A stretch of DNA of 64,000 nt, taken from JAIROC01 sp031553535 (GTDB lineage Bacteria > Bacteroidota > Bacteroidia > Bacteroidales > WCHB1-69). Position numbers and translations under genes: made by a program. Location of the stretch: the NCBI GenBank assembly GCA_031553535.1, contig JAVBLM010000014.1, positions 1 through 64,000 of the forward strand, in the 5' to 3' direction. This document shows positions 16,301 to 25,127 of this stretch, in pieces (the first letter of the stretch is position 1; every line of letters begins with the position of its first letter). The notes under the pieces were generated by a model. The model had not been told where the DNA came from and searched no databases. It was given only the letters and a program-made list of their open reading frames with translations.

Positions 16301-17968
16301 TACTATGCACCTGTTTACGTGGGCAGTATATTCATGGTAGCAAACTTCGCTACTTTGAAAGACTGGCAATATATTGTTACATCTGACCGTAATTCGGTAA
16401 GTATTTCTCCGCAATTTGTTAATACGGAAAATGATTTAAGATTTTCCAATTATGTAGACCTTCTTTGTAAAAATATTCCTTCTGTCAATACGGACATACT
16501 TGGAAATCAAAGGATGGATATTACAACGATGGGGTGCTATGAAGACATTCCAATATCAACCACAAACGGGATGTTATTGAATCTGTCAGGATTCGGTAAT
16601 AATGCTACCCCCGGACAGAGCGACAGCCTGAAGGTAATAGTGTTTAATAGCGGAACGACTCATATAAATTCCTTGAATATTGAATGGTCGGTAAATGGAA
16701 ATTCTCATATAGCAGGAGGTTATAACTTTACAACATCATTGGCAAAAGGACAAGCGGATACCATTTTCATAGGGGAAATAATGTACCGTCCCGGAAATAT
16801 GAATGTCGAAGTGTGGATTAATAATCTTAACGGATTGAATATAGATGAAATAAAAGGAGATGACACACTTAAAGTATCGCATTTCGTTTGTGGCGGGCTT
16901 CTTCGTGGAAAATTAATAATTGCCGATACTACCGATTATTCAAGTGTTACTACCGCACTTAATATCATCACCCAATGCGGAATATCCGGAGACATTACCT
17001 TCGTTTTGGATCCGGGAATTTATGTGGACAATATTGATCTTACAGATATCGGTAACCTTTTAGGAAACTATTCTTTAACTATAACTTCCAGGACAGGGAA
17101 TGCAAACGATGTTGTTATTAAACCTGCATCCTCATCGCAATCAGCTATTCGTTTGAATAATTCTAATAACATTATATTGAAAGATATAACAGTAAATATT
17201 GGTGCAAACGAAACATACGGTATTGAATTCACAGGAGCATGTACCAATGTTATTGTTCGTGATTGCCGTATATTGGCAGATACAATTACCCCATATTTAT
17301 ATGCCACACCTATTTATAAGGGAACAACCGGCATTGTTGACAGTATATTCTTTATTAACAATCTAATAGATGGGGGATATAATGGGTTTGATTTTTCCGG
17401 GGGGACAGGTACATCGGCTTATGGTATGAATATCGTTTTTGACAGTAATATTGTAAGTAATCAATATTATCATTCCGTGGAGCTGCGTTATATCGATATT
17501 ACAAGTTTTTCCCATAATACTATATTAACCAGAAGTACAAATATTAATAGTTCTTGGAGAGGACTCGATGCTGCTTATATTAATGGCCCTTTTATCGGCA
17601 ACCGCATTATTCAACGTATTACAGGAAGCACTCCTAATGGATTTTATATACAATATCATAATAATGATACATTAAATAGAGGCTTAATTGCTAATAACGA
17701 AGTAATATTAAAGGCATCAGGCAATATGGCAACAGGTATGTATTTAGGCAATTATAATCAGTCCGACGTTATAAATAATTCAATATTTATTGGAGGAACA
17801 GGAATAGGAATCCGTATAACAAGTTCAACTTCGAATTTGAATATTAATAATAATAATATAGTAACGGAAGGAACAAATTCATATGCTGTTTATATGCCGT
17901 CTTATTCCAATCAATGGAAATTTAGTCATAATAATATATATATACCCCTAGCAACAATAATAATATAG
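13382..17968 (+). pseudogene. Giant protein B, 5' part of a frameshifted gene (1528 aa)
   Basis: The frame encodes a signal peptide (MKKSFIFILGILFCIPISYC, from the in-frame ATG at 13424 or the earlier 13382). A choice-of-anchor-J-like jelly roll (about 35-220) and one Ig-like domain follow, then one copy of the unnamed WSR / LVYW / RPNARFY domain (about 335-520) and a CARDB-like domain. One complete beta-helix module (about 625-1060) is followed by another CARDB-like domain and most of a second module. The frame then runs into a stop at 17966-17968 after YIPLATIII. Homology continues without a gap in frame 1 from about 17941. Deleting one AT unit from the 11-nt AT tract at 17934-17944 would join the two parts into a protein of about 2533 residues like A, C, D and E. 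As written, the product would lack the sorting domain and would not be anchored by T9SS. This could be a disabled gene, a phase-off state or a sequence error. Confidence 0.8.
17934..17944 (+). repeat. AT dinucleotide tract at the gene B frameshift
   Basis: The alternating stretch ATATATATATA (five and a half units) spans the exact point where homology passes from frame 2 to frame 1. With one AT removed the reading becomes NNIYTPSNNNN, which continues into IAVSGVLIADIDAWQ and matches the beta-helix exit of the paralogues. Confidence 0.75.
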
Positions 17969-20900
17969 CAGTTTCAGGAGTACTTATTGCAGATATAGAT
18001 GCATGGCAAACACTTACCTCGGATAGTACTTCCAAATCTATACAACCGAATTTTATAGACAGTACGGTAAGTCTGGAATTAGCAGATTATTCCGATTTTT
18101 CATGTCCTGTTTACCAAGGGATTGATAGGGATATTGATAATTATTACAGGTTTCAACCTACTACCAGGGGGGCTTATGCCGCTCGAAGTTCTTTCGACCT
18201 GAGGCTTGAAAAAGCAATCGCTGAACCGGAAATCGTATATAACCAAACTATTCCTATCGAAGTCACCATTGTAAATGCCGGAAATACAATCCCTATAGAT
18301 AGTGCTGTCTTCGGATGGAGTGTTAACGATGATATACAGCCCTCCATTATATGGCATGCAACGAACCCATTAGCTTCGTTAGAAGAAGAGAATGTCTTTT
18401 TAGGTACACTTACTGCAACAAGTTCCAATGCTTTCGATATTAAAATATGGATAGAAAAAGTAAACAACGGATTGGATAGTGTACGTCTTAATGACACCAT
18501 ATCAACAATTTCTACTATGGTTCCTTTGGCAAGTTTTGTTAATCCTTTGGTAAAAGATACTATCAATACCCTGGCATTCGACGTATATACAAAAATTATG
18601 GAAAAAACAGGGGCAACTATCCAAACTCCCCAACTGACAATCCGGACAGAAACAAACGGAAATACGTTATACGATACCATTTCCATGAATTCTACAGATG
18701 GTTTATGGATAGCCAACATTCCACAACAATATTATAGCAGCAAAGTGATTTATTCATTGACGCTAAAGGATACGGTTGGAAACAGACTAACAATAACGGA
18801 TTCTACTTATCTTCATTTTATAGCGGATACGAATGTATTGTATCCGGGATATAACTTAAGCATTCAATTTATAGAAAAGCTGGTGCCGGATAGTATATTA
18901 TGTTCAGGGGATTATGCACCGATACAAATAACGTTAGCCAATACCGGTTCGTATGATTATGATTTCTCTATCAATCCGGTTCCATTGTGGATGGAAGTAA
19001 CCAATCCTATACCTTTCTTTAAAGATAGCGTATTAACAAGCGGACGTTTAGCCTCCGGAGAAAAAATGATTATAGAATTAACGGATATGTTACCTATTAT
19101 CGTAGCAGGTCAATATGATGTAAAAACATGGTTAAACAGTCCTCTAGAGGAAATAATATATGATGATACCTTACTATATTATTATGTCTCGGGAAAATTC
19201 GGTTTACCGGTAGATGAGGACTTTTCGGATGGAATGCCTATCGTATTTGCGGTAAAGACCAATAATGCCCTATATGAATGGGATGTAACATCCCAGGGAG
19301 CAGGAACAGATACAGCTGTTCGTCCGCAATTCGGAACAAAAATGCTGGCATTTTCGGGAACTCAGGGAACAATGTCTACTTTATCCACCCAACAATTGGA
19401 TTTAAGCCGTGCCGTCCAACCTACACTATCGTTCTGGTATTTCCATGATACGATCCCTTGTGATGATTATACCGATGTACGCATCACAGTAGATGGAGGA
19501 GAAACATATACTACTTTGTTTGAACTTATCAAATACGATACTGCTTATGGCTGGAAAGAATATAATATGGACTTGCCGCCATTTGCTGTCAATCAATGTG
19601 CGGTTCTGGTATTTGAAGCCATGGAAAAATCTCCCGCCGGAAACATTACCCAATACATCGACCGTATCCTGATTACCGCAAAACAGGAAATAAGTATAAC
19701 AGACATTTTCATCCCTGATCTTTCCGTATGTGATTTGAAGAATAACAAATGGAATGTGGTATTGAGTAATACAACGGCCCCGGCTTTAGATTACGGTACT
19801 ACTCCTGTTGAGATCACCCTGGAACTTGTCGGGACATCGTATAGTTTTACAGAAACTATAGACTCAGGCACTCTTAAAGGATTTACCTCGGATACAGTAA
19901 CGCTGGCATCCGGCTTTGACCTTGCCCCGGGAAGATATATTGCCAAAGCCTATATCTCGTCAATTATTGGAGATGTATTTATGGATACGATCATTATCTA
20001 TCCTGATTTCAGCATCCGCATCCACAACACAAGCAGCAGCGGAAGCCCATCACAGGCGGATATTACTATAAGGCAAGACATAACCATAAAGAATACAGGG
20101 AATATGCCTTTACCACAACTCGACCTGATATTGTCTGTAAATGCAGAGGACATCTCCCCTGCCTATCATTTTACAACAACAGCATTCTCATCCGGTACAA
20201 TAGCTCCGGAAGATTCGGTTACCATTTCTTTCAATAGTCCATATAAAACTCCCTGGTGTGCAGAATATCAGGTGCATGTTCTTGCCTATTTGCATTGCGA
20301 TACCACAATAATACGCAAAGAAGCTGCCATACCTGAATATGTGAATATAGATAACCTTGCCCTTATCAATATCAATAAACCTTCGGGACAGGGGGATACC
20401 ATAGGAACCAATATTAATATTGAGGTAATGCTGGAAAACAAAAGTGATGTCACTTATTTCTCCAATATAGCAATATATGCCCGGGTAGAAGATTCCAAAG
20501 GAAATATTGTTGCTGATCTATCCGAGACCATTACAAAAACAATCAATACATTAGACTCTGATTCTCATACTTTCGGCACCCATTATATTGTTCCTAGCGA
20601 TTCCGTTTATTATATAACCGTATTTATTGACAAACAAGCAAAAGATAGTTATCAGCAAGATGATACAATACGGACAAAACGGACTACAAACAACAATGTA
20701 GCTATAAAACCGATAGATCCAACAACCATCAGTATGGAACAAAACATTCCTAATCCGGCTAATACCAGTACAATAATAAGATACAGTATTCCGGAATCAG
20801 GGGATGTACTGTTTACTGTTTCTTCAGTAAATGGACAAATGCTATACAATAAATCTATAAAAAGCGAGTTAGGTATGCAGACAATAGACATCAATGTGTC

Positions 20901-20982
20901 TCATTTAGCTACCGGAATCTATTTCTATTCCATGGAATTCAATGGACAGAAGATCACGAAGAAAATGAGCATTAAACGATAA
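17941..20982 (+). pseudogene. Giant protein B, 3' part with T9SS sorting domain
   Basis: The frame is open from 17926, and homology to the paralogues starts at about 17941, upstream of the first possible in-frame TTG at 18472. It encodes the end of the second beta-helix module (IDAWQTLTSD, TTRGAY), a CARDB-like domain and an Ig-like domain (SFVNPLVKDTINTLAF). The second jelly roll (GLPVDEDFSDGM, WYFHDTIPCDDYTDVRI, QYIDRI) and CARDB-like domains follow. The T9SS type A sorting domain ends it (MEQNIPNPANTSTIIRYSIP then GQKITKKMSIKR). The C-terminal half is close to gene A in sequence. No start codon with a signal peptide exists in this frame, so it is unlikely to be expressed as an exported protein alone. 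It is the continuation of the upstream part across a 2-nt slippage. Confidence 0.8.
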
Positions 20983-21004
20983 AATCTTTTTCATAATTCA
21001 TTTA

Positions 21005-21028
21005 GGCTGCCACCCGGCAGCCTTTTTT
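21005..21028 (+). terminator. Terminator of giant gene B
   Basis: The stem GGCTGCC / GGCAGCC with loop ACCC is followed by six T, 22 bp after the stop. After it, CCTATAGAGA resembles the sequence following the terminator at 154, again pointing to duplicated gene ends. Up to 21268 the only structure I see is a perfect 8-bp hairpin CTGAGGTT / AACCTCAG (21067-21085) without a T-run. Confidence 0.85.
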
Positions 21029-21268
21029 ATTTCCATGAATAATGAAAACCTATAGAGATAAAGCGACTGAGGTTAAAAACCTCAGCCGAATAGGGATTAC
21101 TAAAGATAGTATGTGTCGTGTATGGGCAATGATTAAGGAAAATGTTGCTGTTGATATAAAAACAGAAATTGAAAACTAATACAAACGTGTATCACGACAA
21201 TTCCTGCTTCTAATAAAGCACCAGGTCAGCAGATAAATAACAGAAATAGACACTGAATTTCAAACAAT

Positions 21269-21311
21269 TAATATTTTATTATTGTAGCGGCGTTACAATA
21301 ATAAAATATTA
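21269..21311. promoter_or_regulatory. Perfect 18-bp inverted repeat, probable Fur-family operator
   Basis: The left arm TAATATTTTATTATTGTA (21269-21286) is an exact reverse complement of the right arm TACAATAATAAAATATTA (21294-21311), separated by GCGGCGT. The inner part, TTGTA-N7-TACAA, has the dyad form of Fur/Zur/PerR sites. It covers the expected -33 region of the promoter whose -7 box starts at 21315, so binding would block transcription. The regulator encoded 37 bp downstream is the obvious ligand (inference). Confidence 0.7.
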
Positions 21312-21314
21312 TTG

Positions 21315-21322
21315 TATCTTTG
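21315..21322 (+). promoter_or_regulatory. -7 box of the fur-TBDR gene
   Basis: TATCTTTG matches TAnnTTTG exactly and lies 25 bp before the ATG at 21348, directly abutting the palindromic operator. Confidence 0.65.
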
Positions 21323-21347
21323 TTGCATTAACAAATTTCTTATACCT

Positions 21348-23981
21348 ATGCCACAACAAAGAAGAAACACAAGAACAAAGCAAATGGTAATGAGTATCTT
21401 GGAAAATGCAAATTCGGCTCTCTACCAAGAAGAAATTGAGAAACGCCTGCCCGAAAAGATAGATAGGGTAACCATTTACCGCATTTTGCAAGGCTTTTGC
21501 GATGACGGAAAAGTACATAAAATAATCCGCAATGATGGGAAAACCTGTTATGCCTTATGCCACAACTGCACTGCCGGAAATCATCACGACAATCATCCTC
21601 ATTTTTACTGCATTGCATGTGAAACGATTATCTGCATTGAGCAACCCATTGCCCGGCAGGAACTCCCATCGGGATATAACACTGTTTCCACAGCTTTGTA
21701 TATTGCCGGCTATTGCCAAAAATGTAGCGGGCTTTTGAAAACCCTTTGTTTTCTTTTGTTGTTTTTTGCAGGAGAGATGACAGCTTTTGCACAAACGCAG
21801 ATAAGAGTTTTGGACAAAGAAAACAATTTACCGATTGCATACGCAAGCATCTATTATCCTGATACAAAAACAGGTACAGTAACCGATACGCTCGGACAGT
21901 TCAACGTAAATTTTACAATGCCTCAGGTTTTGGTACAGGTTTCTGCTACTGGCTACCAGACTTTCCTAAAACATATCAGTTTGAATGAAGGCGGACAGGT
22001 TATTTATCTACAACCCTCCACGTATGAATTAAAGGAGGTCATTATCTCAGGCAATATTTCTCGCTTGCAGGGCGAAAACGTGATGAGTGTAGAAAAGTTG
22101 ACCATAAGCAATGGAAGCCTACAGGGTCTTTCACTTGCCGACAAGCTGGCTTCCATAGCGGGGATAGACAATTTGAGCACGGGAGCAGGCATTGGAAAGC
22201 CCGTTATTCGCGGATTGAGCGGAAATCGGATTGCCGTCTTTTCGCAAGGAGTACGGCTCGAAAATCAACAATGGGGTGACGAACACGGACTGGGACTTGA
22301 TGAAAACGGCTACGAGCGAGTAGAAATCATCAAAGGTCCTGCTTCTCTCTTGTACGGAAGCGATGCGCTGGGCGGTGTACTTTATTTCGTAGACGAACGC
22401 TACGCAAAGAGCAACAGTGTGGAAGCCTCTCTCAGTTCAGAATTTACCGACAATACGCTCGGTTTCCGGAATAACGCTGCTTTCAAGCTGTCTAAAAAAC
22501 GCCTGCACTGGAATCTGTTCGGCGGATATGCCACGCACAGGGATTACAGGGATGGTAATAATGATTTTGTTCCCAATAGCCGTTTCAATACCGGAAATCT
22601 GAAAACCGTGCTGGGGTATACCGGAAATAAATTTACCACTTCATTAAAATATAGTTTCTTGAATGAAAAATACGGTTTGACGGAAGTTCACGAACATGAA
22701 GAGGAAGAAGAACACGAAGAAGTTTACAAAAACGGGCGCAAACCGCTAATCCCCTATCAGGATTTGACCACACACATAATCAGTACGGAAAATACGTTCT
22801 TTTTTGACAATTCCTCAAAGTTAAGAATAGATGTGGGTTATCTTTTTAACAACAGGAAAGAATTTGAAGAAGAACACGAACAGGAAGAAGAACCCGAAAC
22901 GCATGAGCACGAAGAAGCTGCGCTGAATATGAACCTGCACACTTTATCATACAGTGCAAAATGGTATTCTCCACAATGGAATGAACGCTGGACACTGACC
23001 GCAGGAAGCCAGGGAATGGTGCAGAACAATTCCAATCACGGTGAGGAAATTCTTATTCCCAACGCAAGTACATACGATTTTGGTGTTTTTGCAATGACAG
23101 ATTTTCACTATACTCAAAAAGCTTACTGGCAGTTGGGCGTGCGATTCGATACGCGATATATTTCAAGCGAAGCATTTGACAAACCATACTATTCCTTCAA
23201 TTTTTCCACAGGAATTTATCAACCCATCACCAGGGGGTTATCATTTCGATTGAATTTGTCTTCGGGTTTTCGTGTGCCGAATATGTATGAGTTGCTCAGT
23301 GACGGTATTCATCATGGAACAAACCGTTACGAAATTGGTAACACCGGTTTGAAAACCGAAAACAGTTATCAAATAGACGCCTCATTGAATTACAACAACA
23401 AGCACATTGAATTTTTTATCAATCCCTATTTCAACTACATCCGCAATTATATTTATTTACAGCCAACCGCTGACAGAATAGACAATATTCCTGTTTTCAA
23501 TTACACACAAACCGGCGCCTATCTCTATGGCGGTGAAGCGGGTTTCCATTTGCACCCACACCCATGGGACTGGCTTCATATCGAAGGATCTTACGGCAGT
23601 ACATTCGGGCAGGATACGCGGTATAATTATTTGGCATTGATGCCTTCGCAAAAGATAAACACAATGGTTAGTACTAATTTTTCATTCGAAAAAGCATTGA
23701 AAAAATTCTCGGTTTATGTGCAAAATCAGTATTCGTTTGCACAAAACAGAATTGCCGATAACGAAACTCCTACATCCGACTATAATTTGTTGAACGCAGG
23801 TTTTATGCTTGAATTTGGTATAAAAGCCCAAAAAATACAATTGAATGTATCTGTAAATAATCTTCTAAACGAAACATATTACGACCATTTGTCACGCTAT
23901 AAGGTTGATGGAATTTATAATATGGGGCGGAGCTTCAATGCAAAACTCTTAATTCTATTGTCCGGCAAATTGAAGTCGTAG
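21348..23981 (+). CDS. Fur/Zur-family regulator fused in frame to a metal-type TonB-dependent receptor
   Basis: One frame (877 residues from the ATG at 21348; an upstream in-frame TTG at 21312 lies before the promoter box) encodes two proteins. Residues 1-128 are a Fur-family repressor: a winged-helix part (VTIYRILQGFCDDGKVHKI), a His-rich metal site (NHHDNHPHFYCIAC) and three CxxC pairs (CHNC, CIAC, CQKC). After CSGL the frame enters a signal peptide (KTLCFLLLFFAGEMTAFAQ), a carboxypeptidase-regulatory-like domain (about 147-230), a TonB plug (GKPVIRGLSGNRIAVF, VEIIKGPASLLYGSDALGG) and a 22-strand-type barrel ending near NNLLNETYYDHL. Two His/Glu-rich stretches in barrel loops (HEHEEEEEHEE, EEEHEQEEEPETHEHEE) suggest zinc or another divalent metal. 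A TTG at 21735, exactly at the signal peptide start, could begin a separate receptor. As a true fusion, the N-terminal Fur part would probably impede export. A one-base T-run error near 21733-21736 that removed the Fur stop is an alternative. Confidence 0.8.
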   Translation: MPQQRRNTRTKQMVMSILENANSALYQEEIEKRLPEKIDRVTIYRILQGFCDDGKVHKIIRNDGKTCYALCHNCTAGNHHDNHPHFYCIACETIICIEQPIARQELPSGYNTVSTALYIAGYCQKCSGLLKTLCFLLLFFAGEMTAFAQTQIRVLDKENNLPIAYASIYYPDTKTGTVTDTLGQFNVNFTMPQVLVQVSATGYQTFLKHISLNEGGQVIYLQPSTYELKEVIISGNISRLQGENVMSVEKLTISNGSLQGLSLADKLASIAGIDNLSTGAGIGKPVIRGLSGNRIAVFSQGVRLENQQWGDEHGLGLDENGYERVEIIKGPASLLYGSDALGGVLYFVDERYAKSNSVEASLSSEFTDNTLGFRNNAAFKLSKKRLHWNLFGGYATHRDYRDGNNDFVPNSRFNTGNLKTVLGYTGNKFTTSLKYSFLNEKYGLTEVHEHEEEEEHEEVYKNGRKPLIPYQDLTTHIISTENTFFFDNSSKLRIDVGYLFNNRKEFEEEHEQEEEPETHEHEEAALNMNLHTLSYSAKWYSPQWNERWTLTAGSQGMVQNNSNHGEEILIPNASTYDFGVFAMTDFHYTQKAYWQLGVRFDTRYISSEAFDKPYYSFNFSTGIYQPITRGLSFRLNLSSGFRVPNMYELLSDGIHHGTNRYEIGNTGLKTENSYQIDASLNYNNKHIEFFINPYFNYIRNYIYLQPTADRIDNIPVFNYTQTGAYLYGGEAGFHLHPHPWDWLHIEGSYGSTFGQDTRYNYLALMPSQKINTMVSTNFSFEKALKKFSVYVQNQYSFAQNRIADNETPTSDYNLLNAGFMLEFGIKAQKIQLNVSVNNLLNETYYDHLSRYKVDGIYNMGRSFNAKLLILLSGKLKS
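21735..21737 (+). other. Candidate internal TTG start of the TonB-dependent receptor
   Basis: The in-frame TTG would start a receptor with a classical signal peptide, MKTLCFLLLFFAGEMTAFAQ, with Lys at position 2 and a hydrophobic core. Shifting the frame by removing one T from the preceding run creates CTT TGA, a stop for the Fur part at this very point, so the boundary between the two ancestral genes lies here. Confidence 0.45.
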
Positions 23982-24124
23982 AATGAGACATCCCGTTACC
24001 TTTCTTCAAAAAAAAGATACTGTCCCCCCTTCATCAGAGGCTGTAAAGAGGACAAAGAGGTAGTTAGACTTGGGTTCTTATCCAAGTCCGTTTATCAACA
24101 AAGGCTGTCCTTATAAAACATGTT

Positions 24125-24132
24125 TACCTTTG
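24125..24132 (+). promoter_or_regulatory. Possible -7 box of the decayed DUF4469-like gene
   Basis: TACCTTTG fits TAnnTTTG and lies 12 bp before an ATG at 24145. The gap between the TBDR stop and this box (23982-24124) otherwise shows only a short hairpin GACTTGG / CCAAGTC (24067-24088) without a T-run. Confidence 0.35.
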
Positions 24133-24144
24133 CAAAAAAAGAAA

Positions 24145-24624
24145 ATGCCAACAGAAATAGAAGATGTACTAATTTGTTTTTATGGTTTATCCGGCAGAGC
24201 CGATATTGATAGAATGGACTAGACAGAGCCGTCGTTCAAACATCGGTATTTACTTTTGGCACAGCCTCAAGCGAACGGGAGCAATATGTTAGTTTAGAGC
24301 GTTATCAAGGTACGAGCGACGTAGCAACCGGACTCACAAGCTTGATGGAATTAATCCCGTAACCTCAAAATCAGCGGGTACAAACTCAAGATTGCCGGCG
24401 ACAGCCTCGAAAACGGTGTGTACGTTGTCAACCAGGGCACGCAGGAAGTAATCATGGTTAAAAATTCGGACATTATTATCAACAACCCTTCGGAATTGAT
24501 TATTGTTATTCCTGAACTGGTCCCCGGAATATATAAATTGGAGGTAATGACACAATCCACAAACAATGTGCTGTTAAAGGAACCACGCAAGGCTGTATTT
24601 GACAAATTACCGGTGGTGCAATAA
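24145..24624 (+). pseudogene. Decayed DUF4469-like protein remnant
   Basis: The intact part, in frame 1 from 24361 to the stop at 24622-24624, reads NLKISGYKLKIAGDSLENGV then YVVNQGTQEV, and later SELIIVIPELVPGIYKLEV and LLKEPRKAVFDKLPVVQ. This resembles the C-terminal Ig-like DUF4469 domain that follows an HU-like DNA-binding domain in Bacteroidetes proteins. The segment before it (GTSDVATGLTSLMELIP) lies in frame 3, so a frameshift sits near 24358-24361. The N-terminal part from the ATG at 24145 meets a stop at 24220. No HU-like domain is recognisable. The family call is from memory of the domain pattern. Confidence 0.5.
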
Positions 24625-24736
24625 GGCCATGTTAAAGTGTCCGGCGCTTACGGGCGTAAGCGTCACCCTCTAACGCTCGTAAGCGTTGCTCGCTTACGCC
24701 CGTAAGCGTCCGACGCTTTAAAGCGGAAGTGTTACC
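24622..24736. repeat. 23-nt-period palindromic array 3 (5 units)
   Basis: Units start at 24622, 24645, 24668, 24691 and 24714, each 23 nt. Core 2 is CGCTTACGGGCGTAAGCG and core 4 is its exact reverse complement CGCTTACGCCCGTAAGCG; the unit between them carries CGCTCGTAAGCG, and the last carries CGCTTTAAAGCG. The array begins at the end of the DUF4469-like remnant and lies upstream of R3. Confidence 0.75.
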
Positions 24737-24773
24737 GGCAGCAATCAGGGATAGAAAAGGAAACAAGAACACC

Positions 24774-24812
24774 ATTAAGAATTAAGAATGAAAAATTAAG
24801 AATTAAGAATGA
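24774..24812. repeat. 18-nt direct repeat, two copies
   Basis: ATTAAGAATTAAGAATGA occurs at 24774-24791 and 24795-24812. It is itself built from an ATTAAGA unit. The rest of the gap to 25092 is AT-rich with no other feature I can support. Confidence 0.55.
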
Positions 24813-25092
24813 GATCAATAAAAACAACAGGCAGGAAGCAGATATGGCAAAGGAAAAACCTTACAATTCGTAAACCGTAAACATTTTGATAGCATTAACA
24901 ACTAAAAACTATTCCTATAACTTCCTGTAACTTGGATAACTTCTATTTCACAATTGTCCCCCACCCGGCATAACCTTACTTTATGCCTACAAATCTAATA
25001 TTTTTCCACACCTCAAAATAAGATTTCGTTATAAATGAAGACTTAACCACTTTATTTTTATTTAACAGTACATAATTATGAATTTTTTTATG

Positions 25093-25100
25093 TAAGTTTG
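25093..25100 (+). promoter_or_regulatory. -7 box of regulator R3
   Basis: TAAGTTTG matches TAnnTTTG and lies 27 bp before the R3 ATG. The surrounding sequence differs from the block shared by R1 and R2. Confidence 0.55.
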
Positions 25101-25127
25101 CATAATGATTTTACTATTTAGATTGAG

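Noticed and set aside
17900..17968. Programmed ribosomal frameshift in gene B
   Set aside because: No slippery heptamer with a downstream structure was seen, and the paralogues are in a single frame; a tract-length change explains the data better.
18472..20982. 3' part of gene B as an independent 836-residue gene starting at TTG
   Set aside because: The homologous frame is open back to 17926, no signal peptide is present, and the protein joins its upstream part across a 2-nt slip.
24067..24088. Hairpin after the TonB receptor as its terminator
   Set aside because: The 7-bp stem is not followed by a T-run and lies 85 bp after the stop codon.
24418..24624. Short ORF treated as an intact gene
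   Set aside because: Its sequence clearly continues upstream in frame to 24361 and then in another frame, so it is the tail of a broken gene rather than a small protein.
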